From Clostridiales bacterium (GTDB lineage: Bacteria; Bacillota; Clostridia; Lachnospirales; Anaerotignaceae), in assembly GCA_019423725.1 (NCBI GenBank), contig JAHZAW010000050.1:16833-80832 (forward strand): a DNA stretch of 64,000 nt, read 5' to 3'. The notes beneath the pieces are model-generated. The model made no database searches. It was given only the letters and a program-made list of their open reading frames with translations, and had not been told where the DNA came from. Shown in pieces: positions 1 to 8,093 of this stretch. Positions within the stretch are counted from its first letter, which is position 1. Every line of letters starts with the position of its first letter. Made by a program: the position numbers and the translations under genes.

Positions 1-454
1 GGCCGATACTGATGATACCTTATCCCTCATTTTCTTTGGCAGGCTTTCCTTTATATGCCTTGTTACCAGTATTCCGGACACCACCTTGGGCCCCAGGGCA
101 TCGGGTGTTATATACCTGTTTCCCAGTCCTGCTATGAGCACATTTCCTGCATCAAATTTTTTAAGCAGCTTTTTTAGTGCTGTTGCCGTCTCCTCTATTA
201 TCCTTTCCTTTGTCTCGATATCATTTTCACGGAGAGCAGCATCTTCTATGGTTATATACCTTCCCATGGGCTTTCCAACGGCCTTGCTTCCATTTTCATT
301 GACTATGTCCACACAGGTTATGCTTGTGGTCTTGTTTTTTCTTTCTTTGGTTATTATGCCGTCAAGTTCCGTATCCTCCTTTGCTTTCAGTAATTCGCAG
401 GCTTCCAGTGCCAGATCCGTTCTAATGGCAAATTTCTTTTTCTTCTTTGACATA
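1..454 (-). CDS. gpr: Germination protease GPR, N-terminal part (runs off window)
   Basis: Aspartate-type protease that degrades small acid-soluble spore proteins during germination. The 151 visible residues begin MSKKKKKFAIRTDLALEA, and the RTDLALEA block is the hallmark of the GPR N-terminus, close to where the zymogen is processed. Further on, GLGNRYITPDALGPKV is the second family signature. The ATG at 454 follows AGGAGG with good spacing. The 3' end lies beyond base 1, so less than half of a family-length protein (about 320 residues) is seen. The position beside rpsT is the usual clostridial arrangement. It marks the host as a spore former, which matters for the interrupted deacetylase gene in this window. 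Confidence 0.93.
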
Positions 455-674
455 TTTCCTCCTAATATTATGAGATTTTAAGTTTTTGGCTTTTTTATAT
501 TTTTCCTCTTAAAACCATATATATTCATATTCTGGAGGCCGCAAAAAGCCCATAATTGAGCCGTATCTTAAATTCTTAAGCAAACTAAGGAATTTTTTTA
601 TAAATATTTAAGTATTACATGAGCTGATTCTTAATTATTATGTTTTATACTACTAAAAAATGGAGGTGAAATAT

Positions 675-1202
675 ATGGAATGGAAAAAAGGAAATTATAA
701 CAGAGCATTATTTATTTTGTTTTCGGCTTATCTTGCCGCCCTTACCTGGATAGTGCTTTTCAAGCTTACCATACCAGAAAATATAGGTACTTTAGCAAGG
801 GACAGAGTTTTGAATCTAATACCGTTTTTTGACATCATAGCCGGAAAGTATTTTGATACATTCGATATGTTCGCCAACATCATCGTGTTCATACCCTTTG
901 GTATATACGCCGGTCTGATGCTTAATGGGGTCCAGAATAAATATAGAGCCATGACAGCTGCTCTTTTAAGCATTTGTTATGAGACCATACAGTTCATATT
1001 TGCCATAGGTGTTGCTGATATTACGGATGTTATGATGAATACATTTGGTGCTTATATAGGAATAATCCTTTTTGAATATATCAGTTCAAAACTTGAATCC
1101 GAACAGAAAACAAGAAAGTTTATCACCATGTGTTCAGCGGTGTCGGTCGTTCCCATGGGAGCGGTGCTGAGCATAGCATCCGTTGTTCACAACGTTATAT
1201 AA
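675..1202 (+). CDS. VanZ-like family membrane protein
   Basis: Small integral membrane protein of the VanZ-like family; the teicoplanin-resistance VanZ is one member, but most members have no known role. Visible signatures are NLIPF near residue 48, NIIVFIPFG in a membrane helix, and ETIQF followed by DITDVMMNTFGAYIG, the usual conserved acidic/Asn block. About five hydrophobic helices are seen. The start is placed at 675 because GGAGGTG lies 7 bases upstream; an ATG at 660 overlaps that ribosome site. The gene is monocistronic, oriented opposite to its neighbours, and has its own terminator. Confidence 0.85.
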   Translation: MEWKKGNYNRALFILFSAYLAALTWIVLFKLTIPENIGTLARDRVLNLIPFFDIIAGKYFDTFDMFANIIVFIPFGIYAGLMLNGVQNKYRAMTAALLSICYETIQFIFAIGVADITDVMMNTFGAYIGIILFEYISSKLESEQKTRKFITMCSAVSVVPMGAVLSIASVVHNVI

Positions 1203-1207
1203 ATTTT

Positions 1208-1241
1208 AAAGGGTGTATGATATTATCATACACCCTTTTCT
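1208..1241 (+). terminator. Rho-independent terminator of the VanZ-like gene
   Basis: A near-perfect hairpin of AGGGTGTATGATA and its complement with a very short loop, directly after the stop codon and followed by a T-rich stretch. Confidence 0.85.
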
Positions 1242-1256
1242 TATATATTTATTCAG

Positions 1257-1284
1257 CAAAAAAGCCCTTCAAACGAAGGGCTTT
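1257..1284 (-). terminator. Rho-independent terminator of rpsT
   Basis: Stem AAAGCCCTTC/GAAGGGCTTT with a 4-base loop, followed on the minus strand by a run of T, just after the rpsT stop. Confidence 0.9.
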
Positions 1285-1291
1285 CTATTAA

Positions 1292-1552
1292 TTACATAGC
1301 GTTGTAAAGTCTCTGGATTGTTGATTTTCTTCTTGCAGCAGCATTCTTGTGGAAGATTCCCTTTGTGTATGCTCTGTCGATAGCAGCGATAGCTTCTTTG
1401 CAAGCAGCAGCAGCTGCTTCTTTGTTTCCAGCTTCGATGGCTGCCATAGCCTTCTTAACTGCTGTCTTTGTAGAAGATTTGATCATTTTATTTCTTAATG
1501 TCTTTTTAGAAATTACTTTTATTCTTTTTTTTGCAGATTTGATATTAGCCAA
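1292..1552 (-). CDS. rpsT: 30S ribosomal protein S20
   Basis: Primary 16S rRNA-binding protein of the small subunit. The 86 residues are highly basic and alanine-rich, with the typical start [12 protein letters not shown], the central helix rich in alternating A/E/K, and the [14 protein letters not shown] motif near the C-terminus. Length is normal for the family. AGGAGGA precedes the ATG. The gene stands alone with its own terminator; gpr follows it beyond the VanZ-like gene. Confidence 0.97.
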   Translation of the reverse strand: MANIKSAKKRIKVISKKTLRNKMIKSSTKTAVKKAMAAIEAGNKEAAAAACKEAIAAIDRAYTKGIFHKNAAARRKSTIQRLYNAM

Positions 1553-1616
1553 TTTCTGTTCCTCCTAAAATTCTCTATTTCAAAACACGGTCATATCAAC
1601 AAATAAACTATTTAAA

Positions 1617-1970
1617 TTACAGTTTAGCCTTTGCTGTCTCAACAAGTTTAGCGAAAGCTGCTTCATCACTTACTGCAAGGTCAGCAAGCATTTTTCTGTT
1701 TACGTTGACCTCAGCAAGCTTTAAGCCGTGCATAAGCTGGCTGTAAGAAATGTCATATTTTCTAGCTACTGCGTTGATCCTTGTGATCCAAAGAGCTCTG
1801 TACTCTCTCTTTGTCTGCTTTCTTCCTGCGAAAGCATAGCTCATAGCCTTCATTACAGACTGTTTTGCAACTCTGTACTGTTTTGATCTTGCTCCTCTAT
1901 ATCCTTTAGCTAATTTTAAAACTTTTTTATGTCTTTTTCTTGCGTTTAAAGCGCCTTTAACTCTTGCCAT
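1617..1970 (-). CDS. rplT: 50S ribosomal protein L20
   Basis: Large-subunit assembly protein and translational autoregulator of its own operon in Firmicutes. The 117 residues match family length. The basic N-terminal extension ([20 protein letters not shown]) binds 23S rRNA, and the C-terminal part carries [24 protein letters not shown]. Last gene of infC-rpmI-rplT. Its product probably acts on the leader upstream of infC. Confidence 0.98.
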   Translation of the reverse strand: MARVKGALNARKRHKKVLKLAKGYRGARSKQYRVAKQSVMKAMSYAFAGRKQTKREYRALWITRINAVARKYDISYSQLMHGLKLAEVNVNRKMLADLAVSDEAAFAKLVETAKAKL

Positions 1971-1998
1971 TATTCAAATCCTCCTTATCCTTGGTCAA

Positions 1999-2199
1999 TT
2001 ATGCGTAGGGAATTAATTTCTTTTTGATTGTCTTTACTACAGTCTTATCAGCAGTTGTTGCTTTTCTAAGATTTCTTTTTCTCTTAGTTGATTTTTTGCC
2101 AAGGATATGCTGTGTATTTGATTTATTTCTTTTAACTTTTCCTGTTCCTGTTAATCTGTAGCGTTTTGCTGCAGCTTTTTTTGTTTTTAATTTAGGCAT
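1999..2199 (-). CDS. rpmI: 50S ribosomal protein L35
   Basis: Small basic large-subunit protein of 66 residues. It starts [24 protein letters not shown], and contains [16 protein letters not shown], both diagnostic. It is the middle gene of the infC-rpmI-rplT operon, 28 bases upstream of rplT. AGGAGGAAAT precedes the ATG. Confidence 0.98.
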   Translation of the reverse strand: MPKLKTKKAAAKRYRLTGTGKVKRNKSNTQHILGKKSTKRKRNLRKATTADKTVVKTIKKKLIPYA

Positions 2200-2232
2200 T
2201 TCAAATTTCCTCCTTAAATGCGTTTAAAATAA

Positions 2233-2739
2233 TTATGCTTTAGGCGCAAGGAACATAACAAGGCTTCTTGCTTCCATTTTAGCAGGTTTATCAACTACAC
2301 CGTATTCGGACACAGAGCTTGCGAAATTCTCAAGTATAGCTTCTCCGCTGCTGGTGCGTCCAAGTTCTCTTCCTCTGAAACGGATGCTGACTTTAACTTT
2401 GTCTCCGTTTTTAAGAAACTCAATGGCCTTCTTAACCTTAACCTGAATATCATGGTCATCGATACTGGGTGAAAGTCTAAGTTCCTTAGTCTCTATGGTC
2501 TTCTGTTTTTTACGGGCTTCCTTTTCCTTCTTAGCCTGATCAAACTTGTACTTGCCATAGTCCATGATTCGGCATACCGGCGGTTTGGCGTTGGGCGCAA
2601 TCTTTACGAGGTCAAGTTTTCTCTCGTCCGCGAGCTTCTGCGCTTCTTTGCTTGAAACTATGCCGAGCTGTTCGCCCGTATCGCTGATAAGTCTTACTTC
2701 CTTATCTCTGATCTGTTCGTTAATCATTAATTCAGTAAT
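2233..2739 (-). CDS. infC: Translation initiation factor IF-3 (AUU start)
   Basis: Keeps ribosomal subunits apart and proof-reads initiator codon pairing. Seen in the sequence: LMINEQIRDKEVRLIS at the N-terminus, PPVCRIMDYGKYKF, the lysine-rich linker and the C-terminal RGRELGR region. No suitable ATG lies at the expected start. GGAGGTG at 2747-2753 is 9 bases upstream of an ATT codon (2737-2739), giving about 168 residues. The ATG at 2727 is 21 bases from the ribosome site. A start further upstream would run through the leader terminator. AUU starts are an established self-control device of infC, since IF-3 discriminates against them. Confidence 0.93.
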   Translation of the reverse strand: MTELMINEQIRDKEVRLISDTGEQLGIVSSKEAQKLADERKLDLVKIAPNAKPPVCRIMDYGKYKFDQAKKEKEARKKQKTIETKELRLSPSIDDHDIQVKVKKAIEFLKNGDKVKVSIRFRGRELGRTSSGEAILENFASSVSEYGVVDKPAKMEARSLVMFLAPKA

Positions 2740-2884
2740 GGTTAAGCACCTCCAATACAATAAAAAAAGTGGATAGAGAACTATCCACTTAATACGCAAA
2801 ACCAGAACGTTTTCCAAGTATTAACCTTATGAACTGACTCGTTATAAGGTGAGAAGCGGATACCTCTACTTTGTTACCTGAAAT
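2740..2884 (-). promoter_or_regulatory. L20-type autoregulatory leader of infC-rpmI-rplT
   Basis: The 5' UTR contains GTAGAGGTATCCGCTTCTCACC followed by two further arms, which I recognise as the Firmicutes L20 leader (Rfam L20_leader). Ribosomal protein L20 binds this structure and promotes termination at the hairpin at 2762-2790. Recognition is by eye. A covariance-model scan would settle it. Confidence 0.82.
2762..2790 (-). terminator. Attenuator hairpin in the infC leader
   Basis: Perfect 10-bp stem AAGTGGATAG/CTATCCACTT with a 4-base loop, followed on the minus strand by seven T. It ends just upstream of the infC ribosome binding site, as expected for premature termination controlled by L20. 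Confidence 0.88.
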
Positions 2885-2913
2885 AGTATACCACCCTCAT
2901 ATACCTTTGTCAA
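2885..2913 (-). promoter_or_regulatory. Sigma-A promoter of infC operon
   Basis: Minus strand: -35 TTGACA (2908-2913), 17-base spacer, -10 TATACT (2885-2890). It is placed directly upstream of the L20 leader. Confidence 0.85.
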
Positions 2914-2932
2914 CATATTTTATACCTTTTTT

Positions 2933-3838
2933 TCACTTTTTATATACCTTCATCATATAGGGGACATCTACACCATATTTCTCAGCAAGCCTTATGCCTC
3001 CGCCGATTATGGCATCATATTCTGTATCCGGCTTTCCCGTGCTTATATCTCTATAAAGTGATGACATGGATCCCGGAGGATTTTTCATAAACACATCCAT
3101 ATAGTTATCAACTATATCTTCCCTGACCTTTATGCCAGCCTTATCAGCTATCCTTTTTATATCACAATATATCACCCTTAAAAACTCCAGCTTTTCAGGG
3201 TCCTTTTGTATCTCACCCGTGGCACAGTCATAATATATGAATGCACAGCTGTTTCCGCACATCATGATATATTTTTCCCAGAGGGCAGCCTTTACCTCAG
3301 GTCCGCCATATACAGAGGGCAGTCCGCCTTTATTTAATATTTCCACCAGCTTTTGAGCCTTTTCATCTTTTCTGCCGTCAAAAAATCCTATGCCTATTTT
3401 AAGAAGGTCTCCGCTGTTTATTATGACACCAGGCTTTTCTATATTTGAAAAGCAGTATATGTATCCATCGGCCACATATCCCCTGCCCTCCAGAAGCCTC
3501 TTTGTCTCATCAGCCGCTGTTACTCCGTTTTGAAGGGGCACGACAAGGGTATTTTCTCCTATTATGTCTCTATAGGCCTCAACTACATTTTCCAAAGAAT
3601 ATGTCTTGCAGCATATGATGGCAGCGTCAACTATACCTATTTCCTTTGGATCATTGGATACAAGACAAGGCCTTACCACCCTGTCGCCCAGCATATCCGA
3701 ATGGACCGTCAGACCATTTTCTTTTATGGCTTCGGCAGTCTTTCCCCTGCATACAAGTATGAGCTCATCCTCAATGCCCTTGAGTGCCGCTGATACTATA
3801 CCGCCAACTCCGCCTATGCCTATTACCGCTGTTTTCAT
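2933..3838 (-). CDS. Ketopantoate reductase family (ApbA/PanE) oxidoreductase
   Basis: NADPH-dependent 2-dehydropantoate 2-reductase family, which makes pantoate for coenzyme A in the classic case. The N-terminal Rossmann motif is GIGGVGGIVSAAL (residues about 7-19). CCKTYSLENV and PLQNGV match the substrate-side region, with Asn in QNGV, and a conserved lysine sits in ALWEKYIMMCGNS. Length 301 fits. GGGGGCA precedes the ATG. No panB/panC/panD lies in the window, so a non-pantothenate 2-ketoacid substrate is equally possible. It is monocistronic, between thrS and infC. Confidence 0.82.
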   Translation of the reverse strand: MKTAVIGIGGVGGIVSAALKGIEDELILVCRGKTAEAIKENGLTVHSDMLGDRVVRPCLVSNDPKEIGIVDAAIICCKTYSLENVVEAYRDIIGENTLVVPLQNGVTAADETKRLLEGRGYVADGYIYCFSNIEKPGVIINSGDLLKIGIGFFDGRKDEKAQKLVEILNKGGLPSVYGGPEVKAALWEKYIMMCGNSCAFIYYDCATGEIQKDPEKLEFLRVIYCDIKRIADKAGIKVREDIVDNYMDVFMKNPPGSMSSLYRDISTGKPDTEYDAIIGGGIRLAEKYGVDVPYMMKVYKK

Positions 3839-3935
3839 ATGCCTGCCCCCTTACTATTATTTATAAGTTATAAGGATATGATAACATAGACAGTATATAA
3901 ATGAAATGATTTTTTATCTACACTATAATAAAATA

Positions 3936-3960
3936 GGGCATATACAAATGTATATGCCCA
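3936..3960 (-). terminator. Terminator of thrS
   Basis: Stem GGGCATATAC/GTATATGCCC just after the thrS stop, followed by an AT-rich stretch on the minus strand. The T-run is imperfect. Confidence 0.7.
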
Positions 3961-3985
3961 GAATTTATATATTAGTTTATAAGGA

Positions 3986-5890
3986 TCAAGCTCTGTCTTT
4001 GATCTCTTTTGTTATTCTTGCGATAACGTCTGCAAGATCGAACTGTCCTTCTTCACCGTTAGCTCTTGAACGGAGTGATACTTTTCCAGCTTCCATATCC
4101 TTCTCACCAACAACTAACATATAAGGAACTCTTTCATTTCTTGCCTCACGGATCTTATATCCGATCTTTTCATCTCTGTTATCCATCTCAACACGGATGC
4201 CAGCTTCATCAAGAGCATCTTTGACCTTTTCAGCATAGTCGATGAACTTCTCTGAAATAGGAAGTACCTTGACCTGTACAGGTGCAAGCCATGTAGGGAA
4301 CATACCTGCATAATGCTCGATAAGTATACCGATGAATCTTTCGATAGAACCGAAGCATACACGATGGATCATAACAGGACGTTTCTTTGTGCCGTCTTTA
4401 TCGATATATTCAAGTTCGAAACGCTCAGGCATCTGCATATCCAGCTGGATCGTACCACACTGCCATGTTCTTCCGATGGAGTCCTCAAGATGGAAGTCGA
4501 TCTTAGGTCCGTAGAATGCTCCGTCACCTTCGTTTACAACATAGTCGATTCCCATATCTTCAAGGGCGCCTCTAAGGCCGTCTGTTGCCTTCTCCCAAGC
4601 TTCATCGCTTCCCATGCTGTCCTCAGGACGTGTAGAAAGCTCAACATGATATTTGAATCCGAAAAGTTTATATACGCTGTCGATAAGGTTTACTACACCC
4701 TTGATCTCATCTCTTATCTGGTCCTCTGTCATAAAGATATGAGCATCGTCCTGTGTGAAGCATCTAACTCTCATAAGACCATGGAGAGCTCCTGACTTCT
4801 CGTGTCTATGAACAAGACCAAGTTCGCCTATTCTTAAGGGAAGGTCTCTATATGAGTGCATCTCCTGTTTGTAGATGAGCATACCGCCGGGGCAGTTCAT
4901 GGGTTTTACTGCGTAGTCCTGGTCATCTATAACAGTTGTGTACATATTGTCTTTGTAATGATCCCAGTGGCCGCTGTTTTCCCAAAGCTGTCTTGAAAGT
5001 ATGATGGGTGTTGAAACCTCAACATATCCAGCCTTTTTATGGATCTCACGCCAGTAGTCGATAAGTGTATTCTTGATTATCATACCGTTGGGAAGGAAGA
5101 AGGGGAATCCAGGACCCTCATCAAGAAGAGCAAAGAGTTTAAGCTCTTTTCCGAGTTTTCTGTGGTCACGTTTCTTAGCTTCCTCAAGCATATTGAGGTA
5201 TGCTTCAAGGTCTGATGCCTTTGTATATGCTGTTCCGTAAATACGAGAGAGCATCTTGTTCTTTTCGTTTCCTCTCCAGTATGCGCCGGCAACGCTCATA
5301 AGTTTGAATGCCTTAAGGGGCTTTGTGCTCATAAGGTGAGGTCCAGCACAGAGGTCTGTAAAATCTCCCTGTTTGTAGAATGAAATAACAGCGTCTTCAG
5401 GAAGGTCTTTGATAAGCTCTACTTTATAGGGCTCACCCTTTTCTTCCATGAATTTGATAGCTTCTTCTCTGGGAAGTTCAAATCTTTCAAGGGGGATATC
5501 CTCTTTAACGATCTTTTTCATTTCCTTTTCGATCTCTTCAAGCTCTTCATGTGTGAATGCTTTTTCTCTGTCGAAATCATAGTAGAAACCGTCATCGATT
5601 GAAGGTCCGATGGCAAGCTTTGTTTCAGGATAAAGTCTCTTTATAGCCTGTGCCATAACGTGTGAAGCTGTGTGGCGGAAAGCTCTCTTTCCTTCGGGAG
5701 TATCAAAAGTACATATCTCGACCTTTGCATCTTCCTTTACAGGATATCTTAAATCCTCTACTTCGCCGTTTACAATACCGCAGCAGGCATTTCTTGCAAG
5801 TCCTTCGCTGATATCCTTTGCGATATCAAGGACTGTGATTCCTTCGTTATACTCTTTTACAACATCGTCTTTTAAAGTTACTTTAATCAT
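3986..5890 (-). CDS. thrS: Threonyl-tRNA synthetase
   Basis: Class II aminoacyl-tRNA synthetase that charges tRNA-Thr. Domains in order: N-terminal TGS (from residue 1, MIKVTLKDD), the editing domain with HTASHVMAQA and a second zinc-type site at CAGPH, then the catalytic core with MNCPGGM, RIGELGLVHRHEKSGAL, MRVRCFTQDDAHIF and HRVCFGSIERFIGILIEHY, and the C-terminal anticodon-binding domain. About 634 residues. The start at 5890 follows AAAGGAG. Expression is under the T-box immediately upstream. Confidence 0.98.
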   Translation of the reverse strand: MIKVTLKDDVVKEYNEGITVLDIAKDISEGLARNACCGIVNGEVEDLRYPVKEDAKVEICTFDTPEGKRAFRHTASHVMAQAIKRLYPETKLAIGPSIDDGFYYDFDREKAFTHEELEEIEKEMKKIVKEDIPLERFELPREEAIKFMEEKGEPYKVELIKDLPEDAVISFYKQGDFTDLCAGPHLMSTKPLKAFKLMSVAGAYWRGNEKNKMLSRIYGTAYTKASDLEAYLNMLEEAKKRDHRKLGKELKLFALLDEGPGFPFFLPNGMIIKNTLIDYWREIHKKAGYVEVSTPIILSRQLWENSGHWDHYKDNMYTTVIDDQDYAVKPMNCPGGMLIYKQEMHSYRDLPLRIGELGLVHRHEKSGALHGLMRVRCFTQDDAHIFMTEDQIRDEIKGVVNLIDSVYKLFGFKYHVELSTRPEDSMGSDEAWEKATDGLRGALEDMGIDYVVNEGDGAFYGPKIDFHLEDSIGRTWQCGTIQLDMQMPERFELEYIDKDGTKKRPVMIHRVCFGSIERFIGILIEHYAGMFPTWLAPVQVKVLPISEKFIDYAEKVKDALDEAGIRVEMDNRDEKIGYKIREARNERVPYMLVVGEKDMEAGKVSLRSRANGEEGQFDLADVIARITKEIKDRA

Positions 5891-5937
5891 AGTGTGTTCT
5901 CCTTTCAAATCATATTAAGATTTTTGGGGATGGGTAT

Positions 5938-6165
5938 AAAAAAATCCCGTCCCTTAAAATAATAAAGGGACGAGAGTTATCTCCCGCGGTTCCACCCTAA
6001 TTGCTGTAAAAACCACTTAATTAAAGATTATAACGTAATCAACGGGCCGGATTGGGGCCGCTCCGAGTTAGTTTTCAAAGGTAAGGTCTTACAGCGCTTA
6101 CAGCCTTGGCGCCGCTCTCTGGAAAAACTTCTTACGATCTACTCGTCTCATCAACGCTTTGAACA
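5938..6165 (-). promoter_or_regulatory. T-box leader of thrS
   Basis: On the minus strand the leader shows the stem I region with the AGTAGATCG bulge, the conserved T-box AGGGTGGAACCGCG (about 5985-5998) that pairs with the uncharged tRNA acceptor end, and a terminator hairpin (CGTCCCTT/AAGGGACG, 5948-5972) followed by T residues. Two ACC (Thr) triplets at 6080-6082 and 6085-6087 are candidates for the specifier codon. Low charged tRNA-Thr should favour readthrough into thrS. Confidence 0.92.
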
Positions 6166-6171
6166 ATGATT

Positions 6172-6199
6172 ATTATATCACACAATTAAATGATGTCAA
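6172..6199 (-). promoter_or_regulatory. Sigma-A promoter of thrS
   Basis: Minus strand: TTGACA (6194-6199), 16-base spacer, TATAAT (6172-6177), both consensus. It lies directly in front of the T-box. Confidence 0.88.
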
Positions 6200-6243
6200 C
6201 TTATTTCGGAAGTTAGTTTATACAAATTTATCCTTCTGGACTA

Positions 6244-7014
6244 TCATTCCCAGTCCACATTTGACGGACATGGGACTGATATTTTCGTTCCACTATGTTC
6301 AATTATATCAAAAGCCATTTCATAAACCGACTCAAGACAGTCTTTTGTCATAATTTCCTGTCCACCGTAGGCGAAAATTTTTCCTTCCTTCAAAAACAAA
6401 AATCTGTCACAGTACCTCATCGCGAGATTAAGATCATGTATTATGACAATGACCGCTATATTCCTGCCATGGCTTATCCTGCAGATCTGTCTCATAACGC
6501 TGTACTGGTTTCTCGGATCAAGGGAGCTTGTCGGCTCATCAAGGAGCAGAAGTTTTGGCTCCTGGGCCAGGGCTCTTGCAAGCATCACCTTTTGAAGCTC
6601 TCCACCGCTCAGCTCTGATATATTTCTCATTTCAAAAGCCTGAAGCTCCATGGTTTCAATGGCACGTTTTACGGCTTTGTGGTCATTTTCCGTTACTTTC
6701 CACTTTATGTATGGTTTTCTTCCAAGCAGTACTGCGTCATATACCGTACAATCGGATATTTCGTTTTTCTGGGCCACATAGGCCATCTGTTTTGCCAGGG
6801 ATGTGCTGTCAAGCTCTGACAGATCCTTGAAGTCTATATATACAGCCCCATCCTTTGGCTTCAATATCTTATTTATGCATTTAATCATGGTGCTTTTTCC
6901 TGCCCCATTGTTGCCTAAAACAGCCAGAGTCAGTCCTTGTTTGAGCTCGAATGATATTTTATCAAGTATGAGTCTTTCTGAGTATGAAAAGCTCAGATCC
7001 TTTATTTCTATCAT
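6244..7014 (-). CDS. ABC transporter ATP-binding protein, iron-siderophore/cobalamin type
   Basis: ATPase of a type II (FecBCD/BtuFCD) importer. Walker A is GNNGAGKST (residues about 34-42), the signature is LSGGELQKVMLARALAQ, Walker B is LLLLDEPTSSLD, and the switch His is in IVIIHDLNLAMRYCDR. The 256-residue length is typical. The start overlaps the permease stop (ATGA type), indicating translational coupling. Last gene of the five-gene uptake operon headed by the methyltransferase. Substrate (ferric siderophore, haem, cobalamin or another metal chelate) cannot be told from the ATPase. Confidence 0.93.
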   Translation of the reverse strand: MIEIKDLSFSYSERLILDKISFELKQGLTLAVLGNNGAGKSTMIKCINKILKPKDGAVYIDFKDLSELDSTSLAKQMAYVAQKNEISDCTVYDAVLLGRKPYIKWKVTENDHKAVKRAIETMELQAFEMRNISELSGGELQKVMLARALAQEPKLLLLDEPTSSLDPRNQYSVMRQICRISHGRNIAVIVIIHDLNLAMRYCDRFLFLKEGKIFAYGGQEIMTKDCLESVYEMAFDIIEHSGTKISVPCPSNVDWE

Positions 7015-8093
7015 CTTGAACCAGCTCCTTTAAAAAGAAGATATAAAAACATAGGTGCTCCTAAAAACGACGTTATGGCTCCTATGGGAAGTATGACAGG
7101 TGAAACGATAAGCCTTCCAAATGTATCACTTATAAGCAGCAAAAGTGCCCCTGTAAATGCAGACGCCGGGAGAAGATACCTGTGGTCACTGCCAATGAAT
7201 CTCCTTATTATATGCGGAGCGATAAGCCCAACAAAGCTTATTATCCCTACAAACGCAACTGCCACAGAAGCGGCCAGTGATGCCGCGGCCATACTTATGA
7301 CCATGATCCTGTCTACATTCACACCAAGACTCTTAGCCGTATCAGCTCCACTTTCCATGGCATTATAATTCCAGCAGTTAAGCATAAAAAATATGAACAT
7401 CAAAACCGCTGTGGCCAAAAGTATGCAGATTTCCCGCCAGCTGGTCCTGCCAAGGTCGCCAAAGGTCCAGAAAACGACCGCTGATACCTGTACATCATCC
7501 GAAAAATACTGTACCAGTGTAGTTCCGCCGCCAAAAAGCGAGCTTAAAGCCACACCTACAAGTACCATAGAACTTGGTTTCAAGGTCCTATACTTTGACA
7601 GCGCCAATATAATAAGAGAGGACGTGATGCCTCCAATAAAAGCACAGATAACGACAACCGCCGGATTATAAATGGTAATGGCATTGGCCGATGATAGTGT
7701 GCCCTGTACTCCGGCTCCAAGGCATATTATGCCGACGGTTGCTCCAAATGAAGCGCCCTGCGATACACCCAGCGTTGAGGCTGAGGCAAGGGGATTACGC
7801 AGAACGCTTTGCATAACGCTTCCTGACATGGCTAGAAGCGACCCCACAATGACTGCTGAAGCTATCCTAGGCAGTCTTATATTTAGGACGATAGAATTCG
7901 TCATGGAATCGCCTATTCCCAAAAGCCCGCGGGCCACCTGGCCGATAGTGAGCCTGGATGATCCCGAACAGAGGGAATACATACTAACTGCCAGACATAT
8001 CAGGAAAATAAGGAGGATAGCGATTTTTTTACGCCTTATATAAGATCTATATTCATTTCCGGCTGCATTTGCCGGAGCCTTGCCGGCTGTCAT
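7011..8093 (-). CDS. FecCD-family ABC transporter permease
   Basis: Membrane component of the same importer, 360 residues with about ten hydrophobic segments. Family landmarks include IRLPRIASAVIVGSLLAMSGSVMQSVLRNPLASASTLG split over the first third, GIISFVGLIAPHIIRRFIGSDHRYLLP near the C-terminus (the ATPase-contact loop), and the final P-IGAITSFLGAPMFLYLL. A soluble N-terminal extension of about 25 residues precedes helix 1. Its ends overlap both neighbouring genes by 4 bases. Confidence 0.94.
   Translation of the reverse strand: MTAGKAPANAAGNEYRSYIRRKKIAILLIFLICLAVSMYSLCSGSSRLTIGQVARGLLGIGDSMTNSIVLNIRLPRIASAVIVGSLLAMSGSVMQSVLRNPLASASTLGVSQGASFGATVGIICLGAGVQGTLSSANAITIYNPAVVVICAFIGGITSSLIILALSKYRTLKPSSMVLVGVALSSLFGGGTTLVQYFSDDVQVSAVVFWTFGDLGRTSWREICILLATAVLMFIFFMLNCWNYNAMESGADTAKSLGVNVDRIMVISMAAASLAASVAVAFVGIISFVGLIAPHIIRRFIGSDHRYLLPASAFTGALLLLISDTFGRLIVSPVILPIGAITSFLGAPMFLYLLFKGAGSR

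Noticed and set aside
86..481. Plus-strand ORF of 131 codons
   Set aside because: It is the complement of the gpr gene; the minus strand shows clear GPR motifs and a ribosome site.
4313..4795. Plus-strand ORF of 160 codons
   Set aside because: Lies fully inside thrS on the opposite strand, without ribosome site or family features.
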